This document shows positions 1 to 10,765 of a DNA stretch of 34,196 nt, in pieces. Location of the stretch: assembly GCA_000467715.1 (NCBI GenBank), contig AJFK01000337.1:1-34196 (forward strand). The letters are read 5' to 3'. The notes under the pieces were generated by a model. That model searched no databases and was not told the origin of the DNA. It was given only the letters and a program-made list of their open reading frames with translations. Origin of the DNA: Hysterium pulicare CBS 123377 (Eukaryota > Ascomycota > Dothideomycetes > Hysteriales > Hysteriaceae). Within the stretch, counting starts at the first letter, position 1, and the number at the start of each line of letters is the position of its first letter. A program made the position numbers and the translations under genes.

Positions 1-1704
1 AGGGGTCGTGAAAAAAAGCAAGCTGTGTTGGAGGGGGAGTGGAAGTACTTACGCCATACAAAGACCCGAGAGCCCGAATCCGAATCCAGATAGAATGAAA
101 CAGGCCCATTTCCAATGGATGGGGATGTCCCAAATTGCTAAAGATGCGTACCATATTATATTCATGATGCCGCCGAAAACGATGGGAGGCCATCGCGCTC
201 CCTTGAGGATCGAGTCTGAGGCCCATGCATAGCTGAGTGTTACCACCGTTTGCACAGCGTAGGCAGTCGTTGGGTAGGTGTTGATCTGTGAGACAGTGTA
301 CTTGGGGTGTTTGGATGCCTTGAGGAATTGTGCGAAGACTGGAGCAGCACCGGAGTTGCCATTGTTGAAGAAGCTGGATGAAGGATATGAGAAACATGTT
401 TTGCATTTACTGCAGCACTGATTTGAAACTCACATATATAGAAGCGTGAGAGCGTAAATATGCCATGAAGATAGAATCTTCCATATCTTAGCTTTCGTGT
501 ACGGCTGTCGTTTCTCGCGGCCCTCTAGTTCCATTCTCTTCACTGCGAATGCGACTTCCTGCATTTATTCATATGATTAGCTGGATGTTCATCTTGTAAA
601 GCACGACCCATAACTGACATCCTCGGTCAAATAAAATGGTTGAGCGATCTCTGGGACATCAGGGAGGAAGAAGAAGCCCGCAATTGCGATTGGAAGAGAT
701 ATAATGCCATCTACAATAAAAAGCCTGGAAGTTACGGGTTAACGAGGTTCGCTCATCAATTATTTAGAGTCACTACATACCATTGCCAGCCTTTAAATCC
801 TCCCTTTCCTCCAAGATGGTATACAGCAGCCATTAGGTAGCCAGAGAACATGGTAGCAATGGCGCCGCTTGTGTGAAAAATACACGACCGCTTGGCAAGC
901 TCGTCCTTACGGTACCATGATCCAATGATGTATTGCATGCCGGGGTAGAATGTGCTCTCGGCGAGACCTAGATGGATGTCAGCGATGGTTTAGATTCGCT
1001 GCCACGTCCCAAAGTGAAGATTGGGGTTGGAATTCGGGTCTCGAATAACATACCAATAAAGAACCTTAGGATGTATAGAGTCTTCGCGCTGTCGGCCCTA
1101 CAGAGACTGAACGTGAGAACGGTCCAAACGATCTACATGTCACCCATAAGCTAAGCCTCCTAGTTATAAATCTGTTCATGCTATGAGTACTCACCTCCGC
1201 CATTGGGATCCATCTTGAAGGACGGAACCGAGTAAGAATAATATTACTTGGTATCTGACCAATCACATATCCAACAGTCCAAGAAGTTTGCATGTAGTTC
1301 AATTGGTTCTGATAGAGTCCAAGGTCCTCTTTCCTGTGCGGCAGTGAGTGATTTTGATACTTGAATGTAATACATTAGGCGAACATACATTCCTGAGACA
1401 AACGCATTATTGATATTCGCTTGATCTAGATACTTGATGAAATATCCTGTAAAAATCAGCACGGACGATCTAGGGCTTTCATGGAAAGCTCACCTAAAGA
1501 TGCAAAAGTGAGAAGCGCAGCATCGAGCTTGAACATGAACCATCGCTCCTCCTTGGGCTTGTCAAGTGTGTCCCAGAGGTAGCTTGTCCATTTTTTGGGT
1601 ATCTCTTTATGAATCACTTCATCTGCGTGTTCGATAGCATGTTGCGAGACCGGGAGCTCAGTCTTTGCTACCGGTTTAGCCTTCAGGGTATCAGGGAGGC
1701 CCAT
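1..1704 (-). CDS. Liz1/Seo1-type MFS permease (partial, 3' end outside window)
   Basis: Major facilitator of the Dal5/Liz1/Seo1 (anion:cation symporter) group, a plasma-membrane importer of small organic acids, vitamins or sulfur/nitrogen compounds. Start at 1704. Visible exons: 1704-1494, 1446-1389, 1333-1195, 1132-1054, 967-781, 724-619, 558-434 and 373-53, all in phase, giving about 408 residues; an intron begins at 52 and the rest of the usual ~500 residues lies off the left edge. Family marks are the RWFMFKLDAALLTF start of helix 1, YLDQANINNAFVSGM, NYMQTSWTVGYVIGQIPSN, the LAESTFYPGMQYIIG helix and GGFKGWQW. The sixth intron uses a GTCAGT donor. The FMO and TauD-like neighbours suggest a sulfur-containing or sulfonate-like substrate, but residues do not prove the substrate. 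An additional start a few codons upstream would need a non-ATG codon. Confidence 0.93.
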
Positions 1705-2625
1705 GTTCTGCAAGCCAAGCGGGCTACAAATTGATCACCGGAACCTTGGAGACTTCGTCGAAAAATGGCAAAGTCTTGCTAAAAAGATGAAGGACGACGG
1801 ATCAAGCATTCATAAATAAAGACAAACCAAGGTCTTGGGAGTTCCAGAAGTCAAGGCAAGCCACGATAGCGGCGCATCGAGACGAAGGGATACATAGAAA
1901 ACGTGGAGTATGCGAGTTGTCATCCATGGTTGATATTACGTGCTAACAAGGGTCCACGAGCGTTTGTGAGACTTCCTGATGTCAGATGCATGAAAACCAT
2001 GCAGCGGAGGATCCTCGGGTTCGAGAAGCGCCGATGATTGCCAGTGTATTCCGAATATGGTAGTTGTTGGAAACGATCAAGTACACGAGGACTTGCCATC
2101 ATGCCTTTATCGCGATTCATCATTGTGTCGCGTATGTGTGCGATTAGTACTCGAGAGATAGCGGTACCGAGCTGTGTAAAGGGCAGCATCCAGAACAACG
2201 GAGTTAAGGGTATGACTTCCTTGATCGTACGACGATGCTGGGTTTCCCCATTATTTGGATGGAGTGGTAGGACGGGACGCTGTTCGTTGCCTCGGAAGTT
2301 CGTCATTACTCGGACGAATTGCGTGCCACTCCCCACTGTGCATCGTGCACGAAAGGATTGACATTGGAGGTTACTTGCTGATTTGAAAGCATTTTGGGGC
2401 CTGGTAACGAGTTGATAGCAATGGTAGGTAGTTTGGGATTCATGAATGCAGTTGAAGCATTTCGGGGAAGCGGTTGGTTCAAGGCCTACGCTAGTTTCTT
2501 CGTAGTAGTCTACTAAACTTTGCGCTGCTCAAAACGCCAAGTATTTCGATTATATCATAATTGCGGAAATAGGCATTTGTCTAACTCAGACTATGTTTGC
2601 ACAAGCCTGGGGTAAAAGCTTCTTT
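1705..2625. other. Intergenic region upstream of the MFS gene
   Basis: 921 nt between the MFS start and the 3' end of the FMO gene. It must hold the MFS promoter and the FMO terminator. Overlapping open frames occur on both strands (about 1920-2336 minus, 2038-2361 plus), but neither resembles a known protein and I could not extend either by plausible splicing. A short inverted repeat (AGTAG T CTACT) lies near 2505. I found no match to the ATGRYRYCAT sulfur-regulator site here. Confidence 0.6.
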
Positions 2626-4349
2626 TCAACAAACTAACTCGACACGTGAATCCGTTTCCGGATTGGCACCAAACATTGCCTTCATCCGCTCCATCTGCTC
2701 TGCCCTAGCCTTGTGCCAAGCCTCTGTGTGCCCATTCAATGCATTCAGTCCCCGTTGACTTAGATCTCTGTTCACCCATTCAAGCAGTTCATTCGCGTAT
2801 TCGACCTCTCGCTCCTTCAGGCTGTGGAAACCCTTCCCATAACCTTTCGCTTCTACCCGTTCCCGATATTCCTCTCTCATAGCATGCTCACTTGGTAGTC
2901 CGACTTTTCCATTCAAAACTTTGGCGACCACCATGGCTTGGAACTCGAATAAGGTGAATGTAGCAGTGTAGAAGGGTACGCCGATAAATAGTAGAGACGG
3001 GTCTGGGATATAGAATATGTCCTTGTGAAGATTATGTAGTTGGGTGCCATCGGTGACAAGAACGTTTCCATCGGCGAGTTGCGGAAGAGTAGAGTCAGAG
3101 TGGAACTGGCGAAGGAACGGTAAAGTGAACATATAGCCAGTGCAAAGTATGACATAATGGATGTCACAAATCTTGCGGCCGGATTTGAGAGTGATTGTCG
3201 TTGGAACGGGGTCGTCTTGACCGAGCGGAGAGGGAGATTCTGACGTTGGAATGTCGAATGACGCAATGTCATCCACTCGGATAGCATTTTCAGGAAGAAC
3301 GCTGGCTGGTAAATCGAATTTGCCATTTCTTTGCGTTTGGTAGATTTGCTTCGCAATAGGACTGATGTCTCGAGCAATATCTGTGGAAGAAACGCCCGCT
3401 CCTACCAAGACGACGTTCTTTAGGGCAACATGATTAGATAGAGGTTCGAGAGAGACGGATCAGAGGACAGCAGTGAAACAACGTACCTTTCCTGCGTAAC
3501 TGCTTGGTTCTCGGTATCCCTTCGAGTGCTGGACACGATTCGGCCATCGACGTTTCCATTCCTCGAGTCCGGCAATATTTGGGATACGAGGCGCATGGTA
3601 GTGGCCTGAGGCTACGATCACGTAGTCAAATTTCTGAGTAGGTAAGTGGATGAAGTTCGAAAATCTCTTCGCAATTTTGCTTACCCAAGTTTTTCTTTCT
3701 TTGGATACTGACCCAGAAGTATCCGTGCTTATCGTGACAGTTTCCACCAGCCACTGCCCATCACTCTTCCGTACGCCCTTTACATCGGTGTTGTATTTTG
3801 TGACGCTGTGTACTCCCGATTTCTCCGCCGTATCTTGTATATAGGCTTGAAGGATAGAATGACTGACAATATCCGGTGTTCCATCAGGAAATTTGTTCAA
3901 CGAAGTCTCAAGATTACGCGTGAACACATTATTTTTCAAGCTAATATAGCAAGGACTAACAACGCGTTTAGCTTCTTGTAAATAGTCTGAAAACTGCATC
4001 TCTAGAGCTCAACTCACCCAGGTGGAGCATGCAGAAGCTGCGTCAAGCGCGAAAGCTGTTCTGGGTCATCGTCATCAGGGCTGGCCGTTTGGTACGGCTT
4101 GTCTCCCTCAGAAGCTAGGATAGAGGGATAGGGAGGTTCGACAGGTTTTCGTTTATCATACAGCCTGCAAAAATGGATTAGCAGCTAATGGATTCACAAT
4201 GACAACCTCGCGTACCATATACCCCCAGCAACACTTGACCTCTCAAACACTACAACATCGAGTCCTTCTCTAAGCAGATGGGCAGCAGTTACGACTCCGC
4301 TCACACCTGCCCCAATGACCGCAATGCGAGGCGATCCCGACCTGGTCAT
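2626..4349 (-). CDS. Flavin-containing monooxygenase (FMO-like)
   Basis: FAD- and NADPH-dependent monooxygenase that oxygenates soft nucleophiles (N or S) in substrates. Exons 4349-4216, 4164-4018, 3955-3487 and 3417-2626 give 513 residues. The N-terminus has the FAD Rossmann motif AVIGAGVSGVVTAAHLL. The middle has the FMO-type HSKGYREP segment just before a second Rossmann motif, VVLVGAGVSSTDIARD, for NADPH. The later ILCTGY is the usual ATG-type motif of the class. Intron lengths are 51, 62 and 69 nt; the second ends at TTAG behind a GCTAAAC branch site, which restores the APPGPCY junction. It points away from the TauD-like dioxygenase and shares its promoter region. The substrate is unknown; an S- or N-oxygenase for an imported small molecule is inferred from context. 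Confidence 0.93.
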
Positions 4350-5255
4350 ATTTAGACTTTAATGCTGCCAGCCTTCGTGATAATGGAGCCACACGATGAG
4401 TCTAGATGAAGACGGAAATTCCGCGGAATTGGGTGAGGTCTAAATATATTAGAGTATTGAGACTCGCTCCAGTTCTTTCCCCTTAATTTTTGATAAAGTA
4501 GAAATCGCTTTTCTCCAGCTATTCTTCGTAGTCAGGTATATTTTGAGTCGCCCAATGGACACAGCCCAACCAAATATTCTGGATGCTCCAAAGCCTTCTA
4601 CGAGACGACAATTTGACTGAAGGGTGGCGTATTTGGCACTTCGATAGACCATCGAATGCGAGATGTCGCATGGATTTGATATCGACTGACTTTGCACGGC
4701 ACCAGCGGCCACCCTGCATATATCCATTTCGGAAATCCCGTCGAGTGGAACTGGATTGTGGAACGATCGCGTAGCCATGGTACGGAGTTAGCTTTTCGAG
4801 CAGGTTTATCTCTAGAATAGGTAGGTTACTGGAATTGGAGTAGCATGAGATAGACTTGAATGGGAAAGATGCACAGAGACCATGCATGGTGTCATTTGCA
4901 TCTCGAATGATTCAATGCAAAAGGTCACTTTAGTCCAATGCTTTGTAATAAGAAAGTCGGACATAGGGTCATCCAGCCAGTAAAATCATACCATGCGAAG
5001 CTCGTAAGTAGATAAGGGAATGGTGATGGCGGGAATTGAGTGGTGCATGCGTAATTATCCTAGTGAATGATGTGATTGCTAGTACCCCGCAACACCAGCA
5101 CGTCGCGCGATGTTGAGTAAAGACGTTCTGATAAGAAAGAGGAGTATTAGTATTCTAGACTTTTAAAGTGATTTAAAAACCCACAAAAGTTGAAGCAATT
5201 TAAACGAATATCCGAATGAAGATCTAAACAAGAGATATCCAAAGTAATCATCATC
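4350..5255. promoter_or_regulatory. Divergent promoter region, FMO / TauD-like dioxygenase
   Basis: 906 nt between two divergent start codons. It contains the perfect ATGRYRYCAT palindrome described separately, and a near match (ATGATGTGAT, one mismatch) around 5069-5078. Open frames on the minus strand at 4449-4887 overlap each other and have no recognisable content, so I treat the stretch as non-coding. Confidence 0.6.
4886..4895. promoter_or_regulatory. Candidate Cys3/MetR (bZIP sulfur regulator) site
   Basis: The 10-mer ATGGTGTCAT fits the consensus ATGRYRYCAT of the ascomycete sulfur activators Cys3 (Neurospora) and MetR (Aspergillus) at every position. It lies 537 nt upstream of the FMO start and 361 nt upstream of the TauD-like start, so one site could serve both genes. 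A chance match is possible: the consensus fixes six bases and limits four, so one hit is expected about every 65 kb. Its place between these two genes makes it more convincing. Confidence 0.55.
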
Positions 5256-6622
5256 ATGGCGCCTATAGCTCTTCCAATCTTGCCAGACATCAAAGACACA
5301 GTGCAGCCGAAGAAAGACACCTTGGGACTTCCTGAGCCAACGCGTAAGCGACTTGAGAAAGCAGGAATCGATCTTTCTGGCGGATATCCATATCGACCTG
5401 CCAAGCCACTGTATCTGGACGATGTATATAACGTTCGATCCTATGACAGGCCATATACAGATGCAGGCACCCGAGCAGATCCAGAGAAGAAAGCGCTCTT
5501 CTCTGCCGCGAAGGAGGTCATCCATCTAACGGCTCATATCGGAACGGAGATAGTCGGTCTGCAATTGAAGGATCTCACGAATCAGCAGAAAGATGAACTT
5601 GGCCTGCTGATTGCGGAACGTAGCGTCGTATTCTTCCGGGACCAGGACATTACTCCACAAGAGCAAAAGAAGCTTGGAGAATGGTACGGAGAAGTCGAGG
5701 TTCATGTAAGTAGCCTGGGCTTGGGTGATGGACTGGGACCAAAGAATAGCGCTTACTTTGTTAAACCTACAGCCTCAAGTTCCTTCAGTACCAGGCGTCC
5801 CAGGAGTCACTGTAATTTGGCCTGCACTCCAGGCTACGGAATTCCCGGCAAACTTCAGAAAGACGGGGGGTGCTTCGCGCTGGCACACGGACCTTGTTCA
5901 TGAAAAACAACCAGCAGGGTACGTCCAGCGGTACAGAAGTCCTCGTTTTGGAATTAACATATCAAAAGAGTGACGCATCTTCATAACGATACTGTACCAA
6001 CCCTGGGAGGAGACACTCTCTGGGCATCAGGCATGCTACTCCTATACTTCCTCTAGGTTCAATTCTAACTTAGCCCTAGGTTATTCCGCTTATGAAAAGT
6101 TGTCTCCAGAGTTCCGCAAGATCATCGATGGAAGGCAGGCAGTGTATCGCAGCGCGCATCCTTATCTTGACCGAAATGATCCGACGTCAGGTCCTAAGTA
6201 TATCGAACGCGTTCACCCATTGGTGAGGGTACATCCCGCGACTGGGTGGAAGGCACTTTGGGTCAACCGTGCTATGACTTCGCATATTGTTGGGTTGGAT
6301 AGGGCAGAGAGCGACCTGATCCTCGGATATTTGTATGATGTCTATGAAAAGAACGTTGATATTCAGGTTCGGTTTAAGTGGACTCCTAGGACGTCGGCCC
6401 TGTGGGATAACAGGTGAGAGCCTTTCATCTTTTGCAAAATGTGGAGAATACCTTGCTCATTGAAAAACTAGAATCACGATCCACAATGCCAGCTGGGATT
6501 ACGAAGGTAAACAACCCAGGCACGGAACGAGAGTAACTTCGCTGGCGGAAAAGCCATATTTCGATGCTGATGCTCCAACGAGACGGCAGGCACTTGGACT
6601 GGCAGGCCCAGAAGACCTTTAG
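5256..6622 (+). CDS. TauD-like Fe(II)/2-oxoglutarate dioxygenase (sulfonate/alpha-keto acid dioxygenase family)
   Basis: Couples oxidation of a small substrate (taurine or other sulfonates in TauD and yeast Jlp1) to decarboxylation of 2-oxoglutarate, releasing sulfite from sulfonates. Exons 5256-5705, 5773-5918, 5969-6030, 6080-6413 and 6472-6622 give 380 residues, normal for the fungal family. The iron facial triad is visible: H188 and D190 in WHTDL, and H335 in TIHNASWDYEG. Arginines at 347 and 351 match the two conserved C-terminal arginines that bind 2-oxoglutarate in TauD. HNDTVPTLGGDTLWASGYSA is the hallmark central segment. The third intron (6031-6079) starts with GC rather than GT; only this splice restores WASGYSAYEKL. 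Substrate class is inferred; it could act on another carboxylate or on a chlorophenoxy-like compound. Confidence 0.94.
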
Positions 6623-7047
6623 CTAGTAAATCATAGCGTATGATTGGAATTTTTTTTTGAAGGGAAAATAAGGCAAAGAAGCCGATATGGAGGTTGTTGA
6701 ATTGATGGACCGCTGTCGAGATCTGCAGCGTTTACAAACTTAGCTAAATTTGACAATCAGCATACGTCGTCCGTGCGTCTCATGCTTGCTGCACATCGCA
6801 AACCACGATGGGTGTCTTTATTCGTCGTACTGCACTCTCTTAACTGTACCAGTCTGGAGGGTACCTATTCATTTTATACTTTCCAGATAACCTTACGGAT
6901 GGCAACTAGCTTTAGTACCTTTTCTAGAGTCCGAGTTGTCTTTGTAGGCTGATGGCAAAGCCGTTGTTAGCATCCTCCGAATACGACGAATTATGACACC
7001 CCGTGTGCACTTCCTTTTTATTGATACCTACTGTTACAGAAAGAAAT
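6623..7047. other. Convergent 3' intergenic region
   Basis: 425 nt between the stop codons of the TauD-like gene (plus) and the mpaB-like gene (minus). AT-rich with a T run just after 6650. No coding frame, RNA gene or repeat was recognised; it presumably holds both polyadenylation regions. Confidence 0.6.
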
Positions 7048-8368
7048 CTATATCCTAAATGGACACCCACCTCTTTTGGCCAATATCATCCGGTCCCGGT
7101 CCTGTTGCATTTCGATAGAACCTTTGCCAACAAGCGATGCCGGACCCAACTCCTCGAAGACGAAGCCTTCGGGCGCGTATGAATTTCCATCGTCACCAGG
7201 CAGCTTCCGACCGAGAAGGCGTGTTATCCAAGCTTTGGGTCCAAAACGGCTACCAAAGGTGGGTCTAACATACCAAGGGTAGGAAAGATATTCTTTCGAG
7301 TTGTAGCGTCCGGTTTGCGGATCTGGCCCGCTTGCCGTATATCTTTTTCGTAGAAATTCTGGACGCGGGAGAAACAAAAACCTGATTAGATATTTGCGGA
7401 TCTGAAGAAGACCATTAATGATGACATGGTATGCCACAGGTGCTTCAGGAAAGCCCATAGCTACTCTCAGTCTTTGTCCAACAAGAGTGGCGATGAGGTT
7501 TTGGCCGGCACCTTTCAACTGCGTAGGCAAGTTGAGGAAAAGAACGTCGAGATGAGCATTCGCAAGACGTTCGTTGGTCGCAGCATATTTCATGTTCTCT
7601 GCTTCATAATCCAGACTCCACGCCTCAATTTCCTGCAGCCACTGCAGTCCGTCCTTCCATCCTGCCTTACACGAAGGTAAGACATTGTAAGATATCTGCA
7701 TATCATCTCCCATGGCCTTCCAAAACACTCCGCAAGCGCATCTCTCCAGGTCGGTCATGCTACGCCATTCGTAACGCTGGATCCATCGGATAGGCTCAAG
7801 GGCGAATAGACTCAGCGTATAGAGCATATCATCATTTGATATTTTCCCGGCTCTTCGGTACCTGCTGTGGAGGTAGTTCATCCGGGCAACTGCACGGATA
7901 GTTCTTTCAGATGATGGAGGGTTAAGAGCGAACTCCAATAGTATCACACCAGTGTCTGCTGTTCGTTTCGACGCCACCTTCTTATCTGCGAGTTGTCCTG
8001 TTGCTACTAGCAGGGAGGAGACGCTGGGGATGCCATAAGTCTGAGAGTTGATTTAGATATGAGGCTTCTTGAATTTTAGATAGCGAACGCACTTTAAATA
8101 ATGCGAAAATGATAGAGAAGCCCATCAATTTGGGGAATTCCAGTTCCGTCAAGTCTTTGACCACAGTCTGGGCCTGGTTTACCGTCAACTTTGAAAAGGA
8201 CTCTCGAGATTTCATCTCGAATCGTGTTTCGAAACTAGTCGCTCGCCGAAAGCGCAAGAATCTAACCATCGAAATGTACGCAATGACGAGTTGAAAAAGG
8301 ATCGTGAAGCCAACGAAGTTGTTTTGAGAGCTACCTCCACTTGGCCAGCTCACGTTGGTGAAGGCCAT
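7048..8368 (-). CDS. mpaB-type ER-bound oxygenase (DUF2236 / rubber oxygenase-like)
   Basis: Member of the ER-bound oxygenase mpaB/mpaB'/rubber-oxygenase (Lcp-like) family. MpaB cleaves a farnesyl chain in mycophenolic acid synthesis and Lcp cleaves polyisoprene, so an oxidative C-C cleavage role is likely. Two exons, 8368-8093 and 8040-7048 (52 nt intron), give 422 residues, the usual length. One N-terminal membrane segment (about residues 17-40, rich in F, I, L, V) is followed by an Arg-rich turn, as expected for an ER anchor facing the cytosol. The catalytic part includes KRTADTGVILLEF, MNYLHSRYRRAGKISNDDML (the His is the likely haem-side residue) and FALEPIRWIQRYEWR. The start at 8368 was chosen because the open frame upstream to 8449 lacks family resemblance. 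Substrate unknown; no biosynthetic synthase is seen nearby. Confidence 0.88.
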
Positions 8369-8903
8369 TTTCGTCCTTGATCTGGTGATCCACTCCGCGA
8401 AGCCTTTCGGATAATTGTGCTCTTCAATCTCGAATAATCCTGCGAGCATATGTTGATACCGAAAACAGCATCTTTGTTGATTCTTGATTTAGGTGAAGAT
8501 GTGAAGAGGCACAACTGGCGGTTATCTTGTGTACATTCACGAATCCAGGAAGGCTGACCAACAGGAAATTGCTTCTCGTCAACCCCTGGCGCCCTCTTAG
8601 CGTCAAAACTTCGTATCAACCACTCAACTCCGAAGACAAAACCTTTCATATGTCCAGATGATATTTTGGACCCGACAGTTCTTTTTCATGGCTGAAACAT
8701 GAACGCGTCCCGTGCCGTCAATACATGAAGAATGGCGAACTATTGCAGCGCACACAACATTGGGCACATGTACGACTAACTAAATATATCCCATACAGCG
8801 AGGTAACAATGTGAGACTACAAGATTCCATACATCCCGTTTCTCTCGCTCTCAATATCAATCGTCCTCAAAGTGGGAGACATGCGCCTCGAGATAGCAAG
8901 ACC
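8369..8903. promoter_or_regulatory. Divergent promoter region, mpaB-like / polytopic membrane protein
   Basis: 535 nt between two divergent start codons. Minus-strand open frames at 8350-8649 are continuous with the 5' leader of the mpaB-like gene and look non-coding. No consensus site for a known regulator stood out. Confidence 0.5.
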
Positions 8904-10135
8904 ATGAACTCATCTTGTTCAACAGCTACCCCATCATTCGCATCCACCCACGAAGTCCTTCAAGGCTGGATATCTCAGCCTAACAATCGCGGGACACTCG
9001 ACATTCTCTGGAACTGCTCTTCTACACTTTTCATTTGTGTCTGGGTAATGTTACACCTCAACATCCCCGCCGCAGACGACAGCGAAATTATTCTATTCAT
9101 TCGTCGCACGAAATGGTTCATATGGGGTATTCTATCCCCGGAGCTAGTCATGCTCTTCTCGAGTGGACAATGGGCATCCGCAAAGCGATCTGTTTCCGAA
9201 ATGACTGAGCTGGGTTTCACTGATTGGTCCATTGTCCACGCGTTCTATGCAGATAGCGGAGGGTTTCTGCTTCACACTCCGGACTATCTTCCTTTCCCAG
9301 TCACGGCAAAACAGGTGCAGTACTTGGTTAAGAATGGATACATGAAGGTCCCCGCGCTTAGTAGGAAGGATATTTGGGATAAAAGCAAGGGTGAGTTGTA
9401 TGGTCTTTCAGTAACCATTCACCCATTCTAACTCTTCGGCCAGCGGATAAACTTGCGAAGCTTATAGCAGTCCTTCAGTCGGCCTGGTTTCTCGTCCAAA
9501 TAATAGCGCGAGCAATTCAACGTCTCCAAGTAACTCTACTCGAACTATCCACAGTAACGATAATAACATGTACCGGGGCAACATTCTTCTTCTGGTTCAA
9601 CAAGCCCCTCAACATCGAAATCCCTACAGCCCTCACAATATCCACACCGATTGCTCAGATACTCAAAGATGGAGGAGAGGAAGCTAGCACCCCTTTCCAC
9701 GATACACCCCTAGATTTCGTGGAGCCATTAAGTTACACATCTAGTCAAATGCCATTCAATCACCTCTGGGGCGTTCGCCAACGTCCTCTTCCACGCATAC
9801 CGAATGACCGCGACACCAGACTGCATAATCTACGCATGCTCTTAACCATGTCCATTCCCACAGCAGCTTTCGGAACTTTCCACCTCATAGCTTGGAATTT
9901 TGACTTCCCGACAAGAGTAGAGCAAATGCTGTGGAGATACACTACTGCATCAATGACGATAATATTAGCGGGAGGATGCGTTGTGGAGGCTGTTGGGCTT
10001 GCACAGAGTAATTATACCGCAACAAGTCTAACGAACTTGAATGGATACAAGCTACGTTGGCCAACCAATCTGATGTTCTTCATACCTGGTGTGCTGTACT
10101 TTGGCGCCCGTATGGTGGTGTTGAAGTCTGTATAA
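8904..10135 (+). CDS. Fungal polytopic membrane protein of unknown function
   Basis: 392 residues from two exons, 8904-9390 and 9444-10135 (53 nt intron). I recognise it as belonging to a widespread Pezizomycotina family of uncharacterised integral membrane proteins, marked by an N-terminal GWISQPNNRGTLDILWNC followed by a first membrane helix, and by QSAWFLVQIIARAIQRL in the middle. Hydrophobic segments lie near residues 33-54, 70-90, 168-188, 198-215, 300-320, 333-355 and 372-388, so six or seven spans are likely. The ATG at 8904 sits just before the conserved N-terminus; the open frame upstream (from 8811) begins at a GTG and has no family content. It is divergent from the mpaB-like ER oxygenase, so shared regulation is possible. 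No catalytic motif is evident. Confidence 0.88.
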
Positions 10136-10765
10136 GTTTGAGAGCATTGCCTGCAGGGTGCTTTTTGACAGTTAATTGGACCAATTTCTTTCCGCACATT
10201 TAGATAATCTGTCTATCACGGCACTCATTATAAAGCCTAAAATGCTTTCAAAACTTTCTCCATTCCTAATATATCTACAACCACAAAATCCGTTCCGCTC
10301 GCCCAAACACCCAAATCGGAGCAGGGCGAGGAAAGCCGTAATCATTGCTACGCAGTGTCTCAAAACCAGCAATCCAACCCATGCCTGCCCGCCCAGCGCA
10401 ATGCAAGAAGGTCCATTTTATATGCAAAAAGAGAAGAAAAGGCCTCGCCCCCCCCCAAAAAAAAAAACCAGGCTGAAAAAAGGTGAAGCAAATTTTATAA
10501 TTACAAGAATTTGACTCGGGGGTAGGTAGTTCAGATTAAAGGAGGGAGAAAGGGAAGGAAAACCTGGTATCAAAAACAACCTTCGAATGCAAGAAAGAAG
10601 AGATAGAAGGCATGGCCAGGGCCAGGGTTTCCGCCAAAGAAAAGATTGTTAGTAGGGTGCCTTATACTTTAATGCTTTAGCGCCAAATCCAATTATGCAT
10701 GCTACACGTGATATTCGTTCATTTGATCAAAAGGTAGGTGGAGACCAAAAAAGAAAATTGTGGTA
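10136..10765. other. Convergent 3' intergenic region with homopolymer tracts
   Basis: 630 nt between two stop codons. It contains a C run followed directly by an A run at about 10450-10468. Plus-strand open frames (10176-10514) are low-complexity and unsupported. It likely carries the long 3' UTR of the minus-strand gene that ends at 10766. Confidence 0.55.

Noticed and set aside
1920-2361. Overlapping open frames on both strands between the MFS and FMO genes
   Set aside because: No family resemblance, no plausible splicing to extend either, and both depend on non-ATG starts for their full length.
2500-2520. Short inverted repeat near 2505 considered as a transposon end
   Set aside because: Arms are only five or six bases and there is no partner repeat or target duplication.
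4449-4887. Two overlapping minus-strand open frames (about 110-120 codons) in the FMO/TauD promoter
   Set aside because: They overlap in different frames, show no protein-like features, and lie in a divergent promoter.
10176-10514. Plus-strand open frame with Pro/Lys-rich end
   Set aside because: The end is translated C- and A-tracts; it lies in a convergent 3' region.
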